This document shows positions 1 through 10,209 of a DNA stretch of 64,000 bases, piece by piece. The first letter of the stretch is position 1. Every line of letters starts with the position of its first letter. Below the pieces are notes generated by a model, which searched no databases, was not told where the DNA came from, and saw only the letters and a program-made list of their open reading frames with translations. The DNA comes from Branchinecta lynchi (lineage: Eukaryota; Arthropoda; Branchiopoda; Anostraca; Branchinectidae). The stretch lies in contig JAKZAP010000005.1 of assembly GCA_023053575.1 (NCBI GenBank), forward strand, positions 6,076,001 to 6,140,000, written 5' to 3'. A program made the position numbers and the translations under genes.

Positions 1-808
1 AACGAAGTTCATAGCAAATAATAGCTATATAATTAAAAACACTTTTCTAAACTACAACTATCCGCATAATTAAAACACTTTAAACGAATTCATTATAACA
101 CTTCTAAACATTCCCAGTCGCCAACTTTTTTTTTTTACCAGTTCATTTCTCGACTGTAGGCTATAAATACTATAAAAATAGGCCTAACTTTATGAGAGCT
201 TGTGTTTGAGTGAAAAATGCAAAATGTGGCTGGGCATTAGTACTAGCCAAATTTAAAATGAATATGGAGGTCGTCGGTGGGAGTTGACCCCGACGACTAC
301 GAGCCCAAGAGGTGTTACCTTTTTTAACACTTCCGACGGTGCCATATTTGCAAATTCCAGTGACAGAAAAATAGGTGTGATTAAAAGCGAAGAAAATATC
401 CGGAAATAGCTAGCGTTAATCTGCGCTATCCATTTTGGCATGACCGCTATGATTTATGCATTCCAAATTCTAAAAAGTATAAGTTATACAACGTCTTAGG
501 GGAAATTCCAGTTTATTTTTCGGTTTGATCTGCAAGACATGCAGGTCTGTGTCCTTTTTCGTGTATTTCTCAGTACCCCACTGCGCGTCATTGGATCCAA
601 TTCCCATGCACACCTTTCGGCATTTGTTTCTGGGGCAATTTTAGATACTTTCAGATACTTGCCCGCTGCGATCTAACTCGTAAGAAGAAAACGAGATAAC
701 GTATTCGTGTTCTGGTCGGTGACTTCAGAAAGAATATGACAGATTCATGTCTACGATTTGGGGAATACCTTGGAAAGCTCTTCAGGTGGCCTTTAAATTT
801 CCATGGTT
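1..808. other. Upstream intron or flank, no feature seen
   Basis: AT-rich sequence with no convincing exon, repeat border or RNA gene. Short open frames here have no recognisable motif. By position it should be part of the intron before the first visible metalloprotease exon. Confidence 0.4.
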
Positions 809-816
809 GTCTAGGA

Positions 817-1581
817 CAGTGATTCTCAAACTTCTCCGTACTACCAAGAACAAATAATCAGACTGTCTGACTATTTGTTATTGGGACTACTTACACCTAA
901 TCAATTTTCAAATAATTGCATAATTCAAATGTTTTTGACAAATCGTTGCTTTAATACTTTATAACCATGATCGGAACGTCAAAAAACGATATTTATTGTC
1001 GTCAGTGATAAGACATAAATGTGTATCTCAAATTGCGTACGATGGGGTATTTGATCTTGAGGAAAGTATTGAAACTAAGTCAGAAGAGTCAAACACGATT
1101 GAGGCAATATACTAAGGTAGCGTTCAGGCCAGTATCCAGGAATTTATTTCGGGGGGGGGGGGGGAGGGTTGCCTGCCGGTTGGACAAAAAAGAACAAAAA
1201 ATACATAGATCAGAGGGAAAACCCTATAAAAATCGATTATTTTGTATGTTTTTTTTGGGGGGAGGGGGCTGAACCCCTAACCCCCCGCCCCCCCTCCCAG
1301 GATACGGCCTTGGTAGCGTTCCAGTGAAGTTATTACAAGTTATGATGATAAGAGGAGGGCGAGCACCGTATTGTAGTTAGCACGCTCTCCTCGCCACCAT
1401 CATAAGTAAATCGTAACAGTCGCAGAACGAAAATAATAAGTGTGAGGAGCCAATTTACGTATTACGGCGGGCTATAGAACGGTAATAATAACAAGAATAG
1501 TAACGATCGTAACTAATAATAAGTCGCTGGAACGGTTTCTCGTACCCTTTTGGGTAGACGCGGAACACTGGTTGGGAACTG
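817..1581. mobile_element. hAT-like element I (first of a tandem pair)
   Basis: The left end reads CAGTGATTCTCAAAC and the right end GGTTGGGAACTG, imperfect inverted ends of the CAGTGGTTCTCAACC type known from hAT elements. It is flanked by the 8-bp direct repeat gtctagga at 809-816 and 1582-1589, the duplication size expected for hAT. A stretch at about 1035-1070 is homologous, inverted, to 1685-1715 in the next element, so the two belong to one family. It carries a nested 188-bp element at 1125-1312. No transposase frame is visible, so it is non-autonomous. Confidence 0.72.
1125..1312. mobile_element. 188-bp G-rich hAT MITE, family C copy 1
   Basis: The ends are CAGGCCAGTATCCAGG and, inverted, CAAGGCCGTATCCTGG. 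The 8-bp direct repeat gtagcgtt flanks it perfectly at 1117-1124 and 1313-1320. The interior has a long G tract, a TTGGACAAAAAAG segment and a C tract near the right end. Its CA...TG ends and 8-bp duplication fit a hAT miniature element. Confidence 0.8.
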
Positions 1582-1589
1582 GTCTAGGA
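1582..1589. repeat. Shared 8-bp target duplication between two hAT elements
   Basis: gtctagga here is identical to 809-816 and 5161-5168. It serves as the right duplication of element I and the left duplication of element II. Confidence 0.75.
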
Positions 1590-2118
1590 CAGTGGCACTC
1601 AACCTGTGGTACGCGAGACCCTTGCAAGGGGTACGCGAAGGTCCCAAAGTCAATTTAGTCTGCAGCTTCACAGGTTTCACTGTTTTCCTCAATATCAGAT
1701 ACCCCGTCGTACTCAGTATTCCGCTAACATTTATCGGTGTCCTCAAGGTGTCATTTCTGCCGCGCTATCAGGGAAAAATAAGGCTCTTGGTCTAGATTAG
1801 AAACACAAATTCCAATGTAAGTAGGTAAGTAATAAGTAAGTAATTTATTTATAACCCGCCGTTTATGTGGATGTAGAAGCCCGACCACTGAACTAGAGAC
1901 TGTCTAAGTTGTTATGCCAAGAAATCGGAACATCAACGTCTTCTTCTGCACACAGAAGTTCGCTGTTTGTCTCGACGAAAAATTTAAGCAGACTTTTCAA
2001 GCTTTGACAGGAAGTTCATTGGTTTCTTCGGGGACCAAAAGCCTGCACACAGTTCACTCTTTTAAAACCAGGACTGGATCTGCAGATTGTCCTATCTCCT
2101 TGCTTGCGGATGTTTGAG

Positions 2119-3520
2119 AAACAAGACCAAAGGTTTCGATGGGATCCCAAAAATTCAATATCTGATCCAGACAACTGGGTCGTGTCTTAGCCAGATCCAG
2201 TCTTCGCCAGACTCCTTGAACATTTTTACAATTAAAATTCAGAAACAGATTAAGGCCAAATAGCTAATCACCTGAGAAAACCAAGTTCAGATTTGGATTC
2301 AGCATGTGTGTTTACCCCTATAAGTCATATCTGTTTTGACGAAAACTTCCTGCCAATTTCCCGGTTCCGGCCGAACTCCAGAACTACTTGTCCGGCGAAA
2401 AAAGAAAGCTCAAAGACGAAATCAGGGTATCTTCTTTCCCCAGTAATGAACATCTAATCAACTTCAAATAGAAATTTAGCTTATAACAAATTTTCCGATT
2501 CCAGCCGGATTCCGGTCGAACTATATGTCCGGGTAAAATACGATTGTCACACAGGGACTCAGCATCTCTTCTTACCCCTAAATCGCTTATCTAATCAACT
2601 AGAAATAAAACTTTGACTTCCAACAGTTTTCCGGTTTTGGCCGGATTCCGGACGAACTACATGTCCGGGTAGAAACTTGTTTTCACATAAGTGTTCAGCA
2701 TGTCTTCTTGCCCTAAATCGAACATCCAATCAACTCCAAATTAAACTTTTAATTTTGACAAACTTTCCGGTTTGGGCCGGATTCCGGTCGAAATACTTGT
2801 CCGTCGAGAAAATAGTTTTCACGATCGTCTTCAGCATGTCTCCCTACCTCTAAATCGAGCATTTAATCAACTTCAAATAAAACTTTTACTTTCAACAAAC
2901 TTTCCGGTTTGGGCCGGATTCCGGGCGAAATACTTGTCCATCGAGAAAATAGTTTTCACCATCGTCTTCAGCATGTCTTCCTACCCCTAAACCTAACATC
3001 TAATCAATTTCAAATAAAACTTTTACCTTCAACAAACTTTCCGGTTTGGGCCGGATTCCGGGCGAAATACTTGTCCGCCGAGAAAATAATTTTCACCATC
3101 GTCTTCAGCATGTCTTCCTACCCCTAAATCGAACATCTAATCAACTTCAAATAAAACTTTTACTTTCAACAAACTTTCCGGTTTTGGCCGGATTCCGGGC
3201 GAACTACTTGTCCGATGACAAAATGGTTTTCACCATCGTGTTCAGCATGTCTTCTTACCCCATAATCAACTATCACATTAGCTGTTTCAAAATATTTTGT
3301 TTGTCCCTTAATTTCAATCCCCTCCCCCACCCCTAAATGTAGAGCTACAAAGCCCATCTACGAACTTGACTGGTCCGACGACCCAATGAACCTTCTCACC
3401 AAGTTTCATCAAAATATCTCATTCCCTTCGAGAGTTATCGTGCTTACAGACGGACGGACAGACGGACAACTTTTGCGATGTCATAGGTATCCCTCCACTT
3501 ACGTTTTGGGATCCCAAAAA
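2119..3520 (-). repeat. Cassette A copy 1, with 137-bp tandem units
   Basis: The left border is acaagaccaaaggtttcgat followed by gggatccc; the right border is gttttgggatcccaaaaa. The interior is a run of units containing 'actttccggttt.ggccggattcc' and 'cttgtcc'; the clearest three start 137 bp apart (2772, 2909, 3046). Because 137 is not a multiple of 3, the similar open frames seen in each unit fall in different frames and are not a gene. The part nearest 3520 carries GACGGACGGACAGACGGAC and the GATGAAACTTGG core (minus strand). Confidence 0.8.
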
Positions 3521-4139
3521 TGAACAAATCGTCGGTGTCAAGCGTAAACCACGTATCTCCCTTTTCGAAACTTATCAGGAGGTGAAAAAAACATAATAAC
3601 TTTTTGTCGTTAGTAGTACAGCCCCCTATGTTAATCCAAGATACGTGGTTTACATCTTGGTTGTATCTCCCAAACTATCAGTCGGAGGCAATCTAGATAG
3701 GCACCGTTCGACGCAGAATCTTTCGGCGAGTAGAACTGTGTCAAAAAAGTGGAAATCGCTAATTTGACCATATACGTCGTTTCCTCTCGACACCGACGAA
3801 ATCTCTCCATGCAAGATTTCCTGACGGACAAACCGTCCTGAATTCAAAAATGTCTGCTGTCATCAAGAAATTAAAGTTTTGGCTTGAAGATTCGGAGAAA
3901 CAGCGCAAGTGTCTTTCCGACCCTTGACAAGTTGGCGCGCGACGATGAAGTTAGCAACCCTAACACAATTTATGTTTTGCGTTCGGGAGCATCTGATCAA
4001 AGTTTCGAAATGAACTTGTTCCGTTTCTACCATATGCCACGACCCCAGATAGAACCCAGGACTGGATCCAGAATCCATTCACTGGAAACGTAATCTCTTA
4101 GCGACAAGCTCACGAAAAATCTGACACAACTTGCAACTG

Positions 4140-4523
4140 CACTGACTAAAGTTTCATAACAGATTGCACATAACACTTTCAGGAATAACACCTTTTCACT
4201 TAGAAATAAAGTGTTATGACCAATTAAGTTTATACTATTTTCGTGCCTAGATCTCCAACAACATCTTCATAGGTAAAAATACCACACTGTCAGAGGTTAC
4301 ATAGCGACAACAGAAGGATGCGCGGTTTCAACAGATAACACTTTGGGATGTTATCTGTTATGTTTCTTTCGTTCCTGTTAGTATTTTTACCAATTGAAGG
4401 TGTTGCTGGAGATCTAGGCACGAAATAGTGTAAACTAAATTGGTCATAACACTGTATTTCTAAGTGAAAAGGTGTTATTCTTGAAAGTGTTATACACTAT
4501 CTGTTATGAAACTTCTGACAGTG
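4140..4523. mobile_element. Foldback element, CACTGTCAGA family copy 1
   Basis: Two arms of roughly 140 bp are inverted copies: 4140-4280 matches the reverse complement of about 4385-4523, including gtttcataacag, aacaccttttcacttagaaat and cgtgcctagatctcca. Between the arms lies another copy of the terminal motif (cactgtcagaggtt at about 4287) with atgcgcggtttcaacagataac, as if a related element sits inside. No coding capacity. Confidence 0.75.
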
Positions 4524-4780
4524 CGATCGTACCTTGGCACTGAAATTCGAAAATCTATGAATTCCCTAGTTTTGGTCCGAGGTACAAGGAGAATACAAAT
4601 AACTAAGTGGAATCGCCACGTCTATTTTACTATCGTTCGGAGCTACCTTTGCGGAGTCTCCTTTTCAGTAAACTCTTTGACCAAATCAAAAACCCCAAAA
4701 CAGAAACAAGCTGAATGTACAAAAAAATCTTATTATTGCCGTTCGCGCCAAGGGTCGACAAAATCTTAGCTACAAAGCAG

Positions 4781-4970
4781 CAAGGCCGTATCCAGGGGGT
4801 GGGGGTTAGGGGGTTGACCCCCCCCCCCGAAACATACAAAAATGATCATTTTTATAGGCTTTTCCCACTGATATATATGTTTTTGTACTTTTTTGTCCGA
4901 CCAACAGGCAACCCCCCCCCCCCCCGAAAGGCAAAACCACCCCCGAAATAAATTCCTAGATACGGGCCTG
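4781..4970. mobile_element. Family C hAT MITE copy 2
   Basis: The ends are CAAGGCCGTATCCAGG and, inverted, CAGGCCCGTATCTAGG. The 8-bp direct repeat caaagcag flanks it at 4773-4780 and 4971-4978. It is in the opposite orientation to the copy at 1125 and has the same G/C tracts and GTCCGACCAACAGGC segment. Confidence 0.8.
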
Positions 4971-5200
4971 CAAAGCAGCCTCAAGTTTCCCATTGATTTT
5001 GTATGTATTTTACTCATTTATACATTGTCATTTGTGACAATAAATATTGTATTTTTGACGGTTGATCTCAGTAAAAAATAGTAAATCTATCATTTTTCAA
5101 AAAGGAACCCTTTTGAACTTTGATTAGGGTACGGGGTACGGAAAAGGTTGGGAGCCACTGGTCTAGGATATGCAGGCAACTAATGGAAATGAAGTTGTAG

Positions 5201-5421
5201 GTCCAGATGATCTACCGAGACCCCAGCATCGGATATCCCATCAATATTGCCGTCATTGGCGTCAAAGTGAGACAGGACCATCGCTTCAGCCGTGACTCTG
5301 ACGACAAGCGTGGGAAGAGTGCGTCAGATATGCTTCGGGATTTTTGCTATTGGCAACGTCATGAGAATCCCCCGGACCCATCCGACCCTCAACATTTCGA
5401 CACGGCATTACTTATCACTCG
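5201..5421 (+). CDS. ADAMTS9/20-like: ADAMTS9/20/GON-1-type metalloprotease, exon a (catalytic domain, middle)
   Basis: This exon encodes the middle of the reprolysin-type catalytic domain. Visible family motifs are IYRDPSIGYPINIAV near the start, then DFCYWQ, then HFDTALLITR, which in ADAMTS proteins run in this order before the conserved QD/EN-x-C segment. The frame is closed by TAG just before 5201. The acceptor is either gttgtag|gtccag (start 5201) or gtccag|ATG (start 5207); both give phase 0 and I cannot choose. The donor is CG|gtaagt after 5421, phase 2, which fits the next exon's first base. The acceptor is weak: upstream sequence is purine-rich with a possible branch site ctaat, and a transposon duplication ends 32 bp away. 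Earlier exons (signal peptide, propeptide, start of the domain) were not found and should lie upstream of the window. Confidence 0.9.
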
Positions 5422-6217
5422 GTAAGTTAGGGACTGTTGCACTTAACCCTTAGGGGAGATACTAATAACATTCCCACATGGAGCTAGAGTCGTTAACTCT
5501 CATCAAGCTCGCAGCTATACGATACGATACAATTGTTTTCCGGCACCGCGAATAGGTTATATCCTCTCCGGGAATACTCAATTTCCGTAAGTTTTTACCT
5601 AATGGTTCGTAGCACATGACAGTCAGTATTGCTGCCAGGATGAAATAGTTCGAATTAGTTTCCAGACGTCAGTTTCTTTACTTTCCGGAAGTCAAGACTG
5701 CGGTTTATTTTAAGACTTGTCATTTTAATTTCTCGTTCGTATTTTGATGAATTGTATTTTAAACGAATATAAGGTTTGAAGCCAAGCTGACCATTCATTT
5801 CAAATAAAATAGAAGAAAAGAGATTTTCGTTTTTTTTTCTTGATCAGCTAGTTACCGCTCCAAGACGATGTGAAAGGGATAAATACAATTTTGGATATTT
5901 CGGTTGCACTTCCGGCAAACCGTCCTCAGCGAAAGGAACGGAAAGCTTCTGCGCTTTCCCAGACGGATGGTAAATTGTAAATATCCACAGAATTCAGAAT
6001 TGCAAATAATCACAGATTTGTACATATACACTTTGAACACGCACTTTTTTATCTTTCGTTATTTTATTTTTATCTGCATTTCGTTCGGTCCGCATCGTTC
6101 TTCTCGTTTTAGTTACATGTCGTCTTATTTTCTGTTGGCCCCGCATCGTTTTCTGTTGTGATTGTGGTGGATTTTATGATTTAGTTTTGTTCCTTTCGCT
6201 GAGGACATGTTGCCGGA

Positions 6218-6490
6218 AGTAAGTAAGTAATTTATTTATGACCCGCCATTTCGGAAAGGCGGAGTAAATGAAGAAAGTAAACAAAACACATACAAACACA
6301 AAAAAAGACACTTAATTTTTAATCTTCGGTCAGGAAACAGTGGAAGACGTCGTGTGCTGGTTGGGCCCTGTCGTCCATGATTTTTGAAAGCGATGAGGAA
6401 ACATCCAAAAGGGTGGCACTTGCATCTTGAATTTTGAAATGCAACCGAAATGTCCAAAATTTTGTCCGAAATTTTATTCATCCCTCGCAC
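6218..6490 (-). mobile_element. Retroelement 3' end with conserved C-terminal peptide, copy 1
   Basis: On the minus strand a frame ends with the peptide QDASATLLDVSSSLSKIMDD, continuing to ..HCFLTED and a stop, followed by a short 3' region, aaattatttacttac-type sequence and an (ACTT)n tail. A second copy at 10318-11565 keeps the same frame and ending. The tail motif 'gggt.ata.ataaattactt' recurs at about 1825 and 27645. This is the end of a retrotransposon protein whose type I do not recognise. Confidence 0.55.
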
Positions 6491-6599
6491 ATCATCTTGG
6501 AGGGGTAACTAGCTGATCAAGAAAAAACCCGAAAATCTCGTTTTTTCTATTTTATTTGTGTTTTAAACCGTGAATTGTATATACAAATCATAGGTTACA

Positions 6600-6712
6600 A
6601 TTGTAAATATATCCCTTGGTTGATCTTTTGGACTGTATTGACATGTCCAGCACTGTTTTTTATTTGTAAAAGATATTTATGGATAAATAAACCGAATTGA
6701 ATTGAATTGAAC
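6600..6712 (+). mobile_element. Retroelement 3' end with (GAATT)n tail
   Basis: The sequence ends tttatggataaataaacc followed by gaattgaattgaattgaa, a simple-repeat tail typical of non-LTR elements. Only the 3' end is recognised. Confidence 0.4.
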
Positions 6713-7591
6713 AGATTCGACCGGGTTGCAGGATTTTAGTTTCCTTATATACGTGAGAAAATGGTTATTCGTAGCCTTAGAGTGCCTTGTTTTGTGTGCT
6801 TAAGAGGGATAGTCTTCAGGTAAAAAAGATTGCAAGTTTTGAAATAAAATGGCACTAGTCCTGCTGAGGTCGTAGCTTAAAGAAGTTTATTTGTTTAATG
6901 GAAGAAAAGGAATCCAACTTTACCTTCTCTCTGAAAAATCCTAACAGCAGCTAACAAGGTTTACAAAACCGGAAGCTCAAATTTGATCTCGACAATGATC
7001 AGTCAATCGCTTGGATGATCTCGCTCAAATTGCTTGGATGATCTCAAGGGACGAACCCGTTCTTCTCGAGGCGTCATTTTGCGGAAACCTGAGGGAGGGG
7101 GGGGGGGGGAGGTCAGCGAAGCTTTATCGGGCTCTTCGCATTCTTTGACTGAAATCTTACGTAGGTCGGACCGAAAATACTAAAAGGAATTAATAACATG
7201 AGGACGAAAAGTAGCTATTATATTTACGAAGAATTCTGGAGAAAAATATTTTGTCTGTAGAGTTTATTCATATTCGGTTTTGGTCTTCGTCAACTAAACT
7301 TTACAGTGTTTTTTCGTGCATTGCTCTAGGTCCGGTTGTGGAGCCAGGAGGGAGCCTCCCCCCCCCCCCCCGTCCTGCCCAGAGATAGGCGAATCCTATC
7401 ATGAAAGGATTCGAATCCGAATCCAGGGCTAGGTACGAATCCGATTCTGAATCTATCAGTTCATGCTTAAGACTCGAATCCGGAATCGATACCGGATTCG
7501 AATCCGGCCTTAACAAAAATCGTATCACTTACATAGGCTTAGTTTAACAAGAGCTGAAAGCTGATATGGCACTTGAAAGAACAGTTAGTAT

Positions 7592-8440
7592 GTTTTTGGG
7601 ATCCCAAAACGTAAGTGGAGGGATACCTATTACATAGTAAAAGTTGTCTGTCTGTTCGTCTGTTAGCACGATAACTCTCGAAGGAAATGATATATTTTGA
7701 TGAAACTTGGTGTGAGGACTCTTTGGGTCAAGGGTAAGTCAAGTTCGTAGATGGGTTCTGTAGCCCTACATTTAGGGATGAGGGTTCAAATTAAGGGGCA
7801 AACAAAGTATTTTTAAACAGCTAATGTGATAGTCGATTATGGGTTAAGAAGACATGCTGACCACGAATATGCAAACTATTTTCTCGTCCGACAAGTAGTT
7901 CGCCCGGAATCCGGCGACAACCGGAAAGTTGGTTAAAAGTAAAAGTTTCATTTGAAGTTGATTAAATGTTCGAGTTAGGGGTGAGCAGACATGCTAAACA
8001 CTTATGTGATTAGCATGTTCTTCCTGGACAACTAATTTGCCCAGAATCCGGCCAAAACCGGATTTTTTTTAAATTGATAAGTTTTTATTTGAAGTGATTA
8101 GATTACAGATTTAGGGGGAAGAAGAGACGCTGAGTCTGTATATGACAATAATTTTTTAACTGGATATATAATTCACACAGAATCCGGTTGTAACCGTTAT
8201 TGTTTAGAAGCTAAAGTTTTATTTGAAATTGATTAGATCTGCTTTACTAAGAAGGAGATACCGTACGCTGAATTCGATTCTGAATTTTCTTTTCTTGCTT
8301 GACAAGTAGTTCGCTCGGAATTCGGCCGAAACCGGAAATTTGGCAAAAAGTAAAGCAGCAAGTTTCGATCAGTATCGTCAAAATAGATATGGTTTTCTCT
8401 TTGGGATCTTTGGGATCCCATCGAAACCTTAGGTCTTGTT
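7592..8440 (+). repeat. Cassette A copy 2
   Basis: It begins tttttgggatcccaaaacg and ends gggatcccatcgaaacctta plus ggtcttgtt. It has the GTCTGTCTGTTCGTCTG run, the GATGAAACTTGG core and about three degraded internal units with CAAGTAGTTCGC and CCGGAATCCGG. Confidence 0.8.
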
Positions 8441-8886
8441 CAGACAAGGTTTGCAGCTGTCAATGTCGGATCTCCCTCCCGATATTCCTTTCATCAGAAG
8501 ACAGGGTTGATCTAGTAAATCTGAGATGGTTATCCACTCGTTGACAATTGTTTCAGAATGAAAGTTTTGTCGTACTCTGATTCCGATTCGCGTATGACTC
8601 AATCGATGGTAGGAGGAAAAAAAAAATAAAAAAAAAACACTCTAGCTGTGATACTTCTGTGCCCCAATTGGATCTGACCAGGAAGTAGTTGGAAGGGATT
8701 TTACGAGATTTCCGGTGGCCCCCCTTGAGCTACGCAGATCGTCATCGGAATTGGTTCAGACTTGAAATGGAACATCTGAGACATTAGCTCTTACCACTTG
8801 TCAAGTTCCATTCACGTCCGATAACCCATTCGCAAGTTATGCATGTGTAAAAGTTGGGAAACGGAACCTGGAAGGATGTAGACTAT

Positions 8887-9182
8887 GAGCGTGTTCCATC
8901 CTACTTACCGTAGTTACTACGCATGACGTCACGAATTCTGGCTTTTTGCCGTCTAGGCTGGAACGATTTTTCTATTTTCCAGCAAGATCTCACGCCAGGG
9001 GCGAATCCGACCAATCACGTTACAGAGATGCGTAGTTACTACGCTCCCGAGCATGGTAAGCAAATAGTAACTATTAGTTACTATTCCGACAAGGTTGGAA
9101 CGGTCAGCGTAGTAACTTTTCGTGAGGATGGAACGGGAATAGTAACTAATAGTAACTATTGTTAGAAGGGTGGAACACGCTC
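8887..9182. mobile_element. 296-bp TIR element (GAGCGTGTTCCATCC)
   Basis: The left end GAGCGTGTTCCATCC matches the inverted right end GAGCGTGTTCCACCC. The interior has short palindromes (cgtagttactacg twice, atagtaactattagttact). TA lies next to both ends, so a TA duplication is possible. No coding capacity. Confidence 0.65.
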
Positions 9183-10154
9183 TATAAATTCGAGCGGATC
9201 GACGTTTAGAATCCGAGTCCGAATCCAGCCTGACAAGCAGAATATTCGAATCCGGCCAAATGGACGAGTCGCGGATTCGGATTCTCCCATCTCTGCCAGT
9301 GACCCTTCTAAATGATGGCCCTGGTTCTTCTTGCATATGTAGTTAGGCAGAAATGACATAAAAACCTCAAAACAATATGATTGAAAGAAATAAGACACTT
9401 GCAAGTATTCCCTGTTAAGAAATAGCTTGTCCAGTGGCATCCGAATCCGACCACTAGATGATCCCACGGTTGTATCGAGTACAGGTTAGAACTGCCAACT
9501 TCGATGAGGGTGATCGAGACATTGCAGATGCTAGAATGCTTCCGATTGAGTTTGTTCGAAAATCTTTGGCTCGTTTGGCTCGTTCTCACCGTCCAACATT
9601 CTCTTAACAGCCTTTCTGCACTGCTAATTTCACCTGGCGAAGATTCGCGAGCTGTGAATGACTCCTAATTACACATGTCCATACAATTTAAATGTCGGTA
9701 CGAGTAGAGAATACAAATGACTTCGCGGAGACGTGACACCTGTCAGTCACCAGCTTGTCATTCTTTCAAAAAATAATGTAAAAATGATTTGTCACGGTGA
9801 GTAAAACATAAGTACTTTATTGCCTTTTGCAACTTTTTAATATGTTCAACAAACAGGAAGCGGGTTATCAATTAAAATACGGTAGGGATAACGTACTGGG
9901 TTCGACAGGGGGCGTCAGTAGGAGGGGCTTATGATTACGAACGCTTGAGAGCGCTACCGAACCGCGATAGCCCGTGAAGAAAGCGAAAGCTCTCATGGCA
10001 TGCCCCGCGGAGATAATTAATACCTTACTTGTTGTATTTGCACATGAGGGAAAGCCTAAGACTAGAAGAGCAGACAAAAGGCTTAGAAAGTCAAAGCGGA
10101 GCTGTGAACTGTTTCTTTTATGCTTTATCAACCCCTTCCCAAATCAAGACCATT

Positions 10155-10207
10155 CCAGAACTAAATAGTATAGAAGGAGCGCATCCTTCTATACTATTTA
10201 GTTCTGG
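10155..10207. repeat. Perfect 24-bp inverted repeat with 5-nt loop
   Basis: The arms 10155-10178 and 10184-10207 are exact reverse complements (starting ccagaactaaatagtataga), with loop gcgca. It could form a cruciform or RNA hairpin. It lies upstream of the retroelement C-terminal frame. Confidence 0.9.
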
Positions 10208-10209
10208 TG

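Larger units (their letters stand above)
1590..5160. mobile_element. hAT-like element II, 3.57 kb, with nested insertions
   Basis: The left end is CAGTGGCACTCAACC and the right end GGTTGGGAGCCACTG, a clear inverted pair. The 8-bp duplications gtctagga lie at 1582-1589 and 5161-5168 and match perfectly. Most of its length is later insertions: a cassette A copy (2119-3520), a foldback element (4140-4523) and a family C MITE (4781-4970). A (AAGT)n-type retroelement tail with 'aatttatttataacccgcc' lies at about 1825-1865. No transposase frame is visible. Its right border is only 32 bp before the first recognised exon. Confidence 0.8.

Noticed and set aside
2772..3336. Three similar open frames (MGRIPxEILVxREN)
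   Set aside because: They lie in successive 137-bp repeat units and in different frames, so they are repeat shadows.
1..5200. Search for the earlier catalytic exon (VxADxxMV-type motif)
   Set aside because: Not found in any frame; the sequence is filled by transposons, so the exon should lie upstream of the window.
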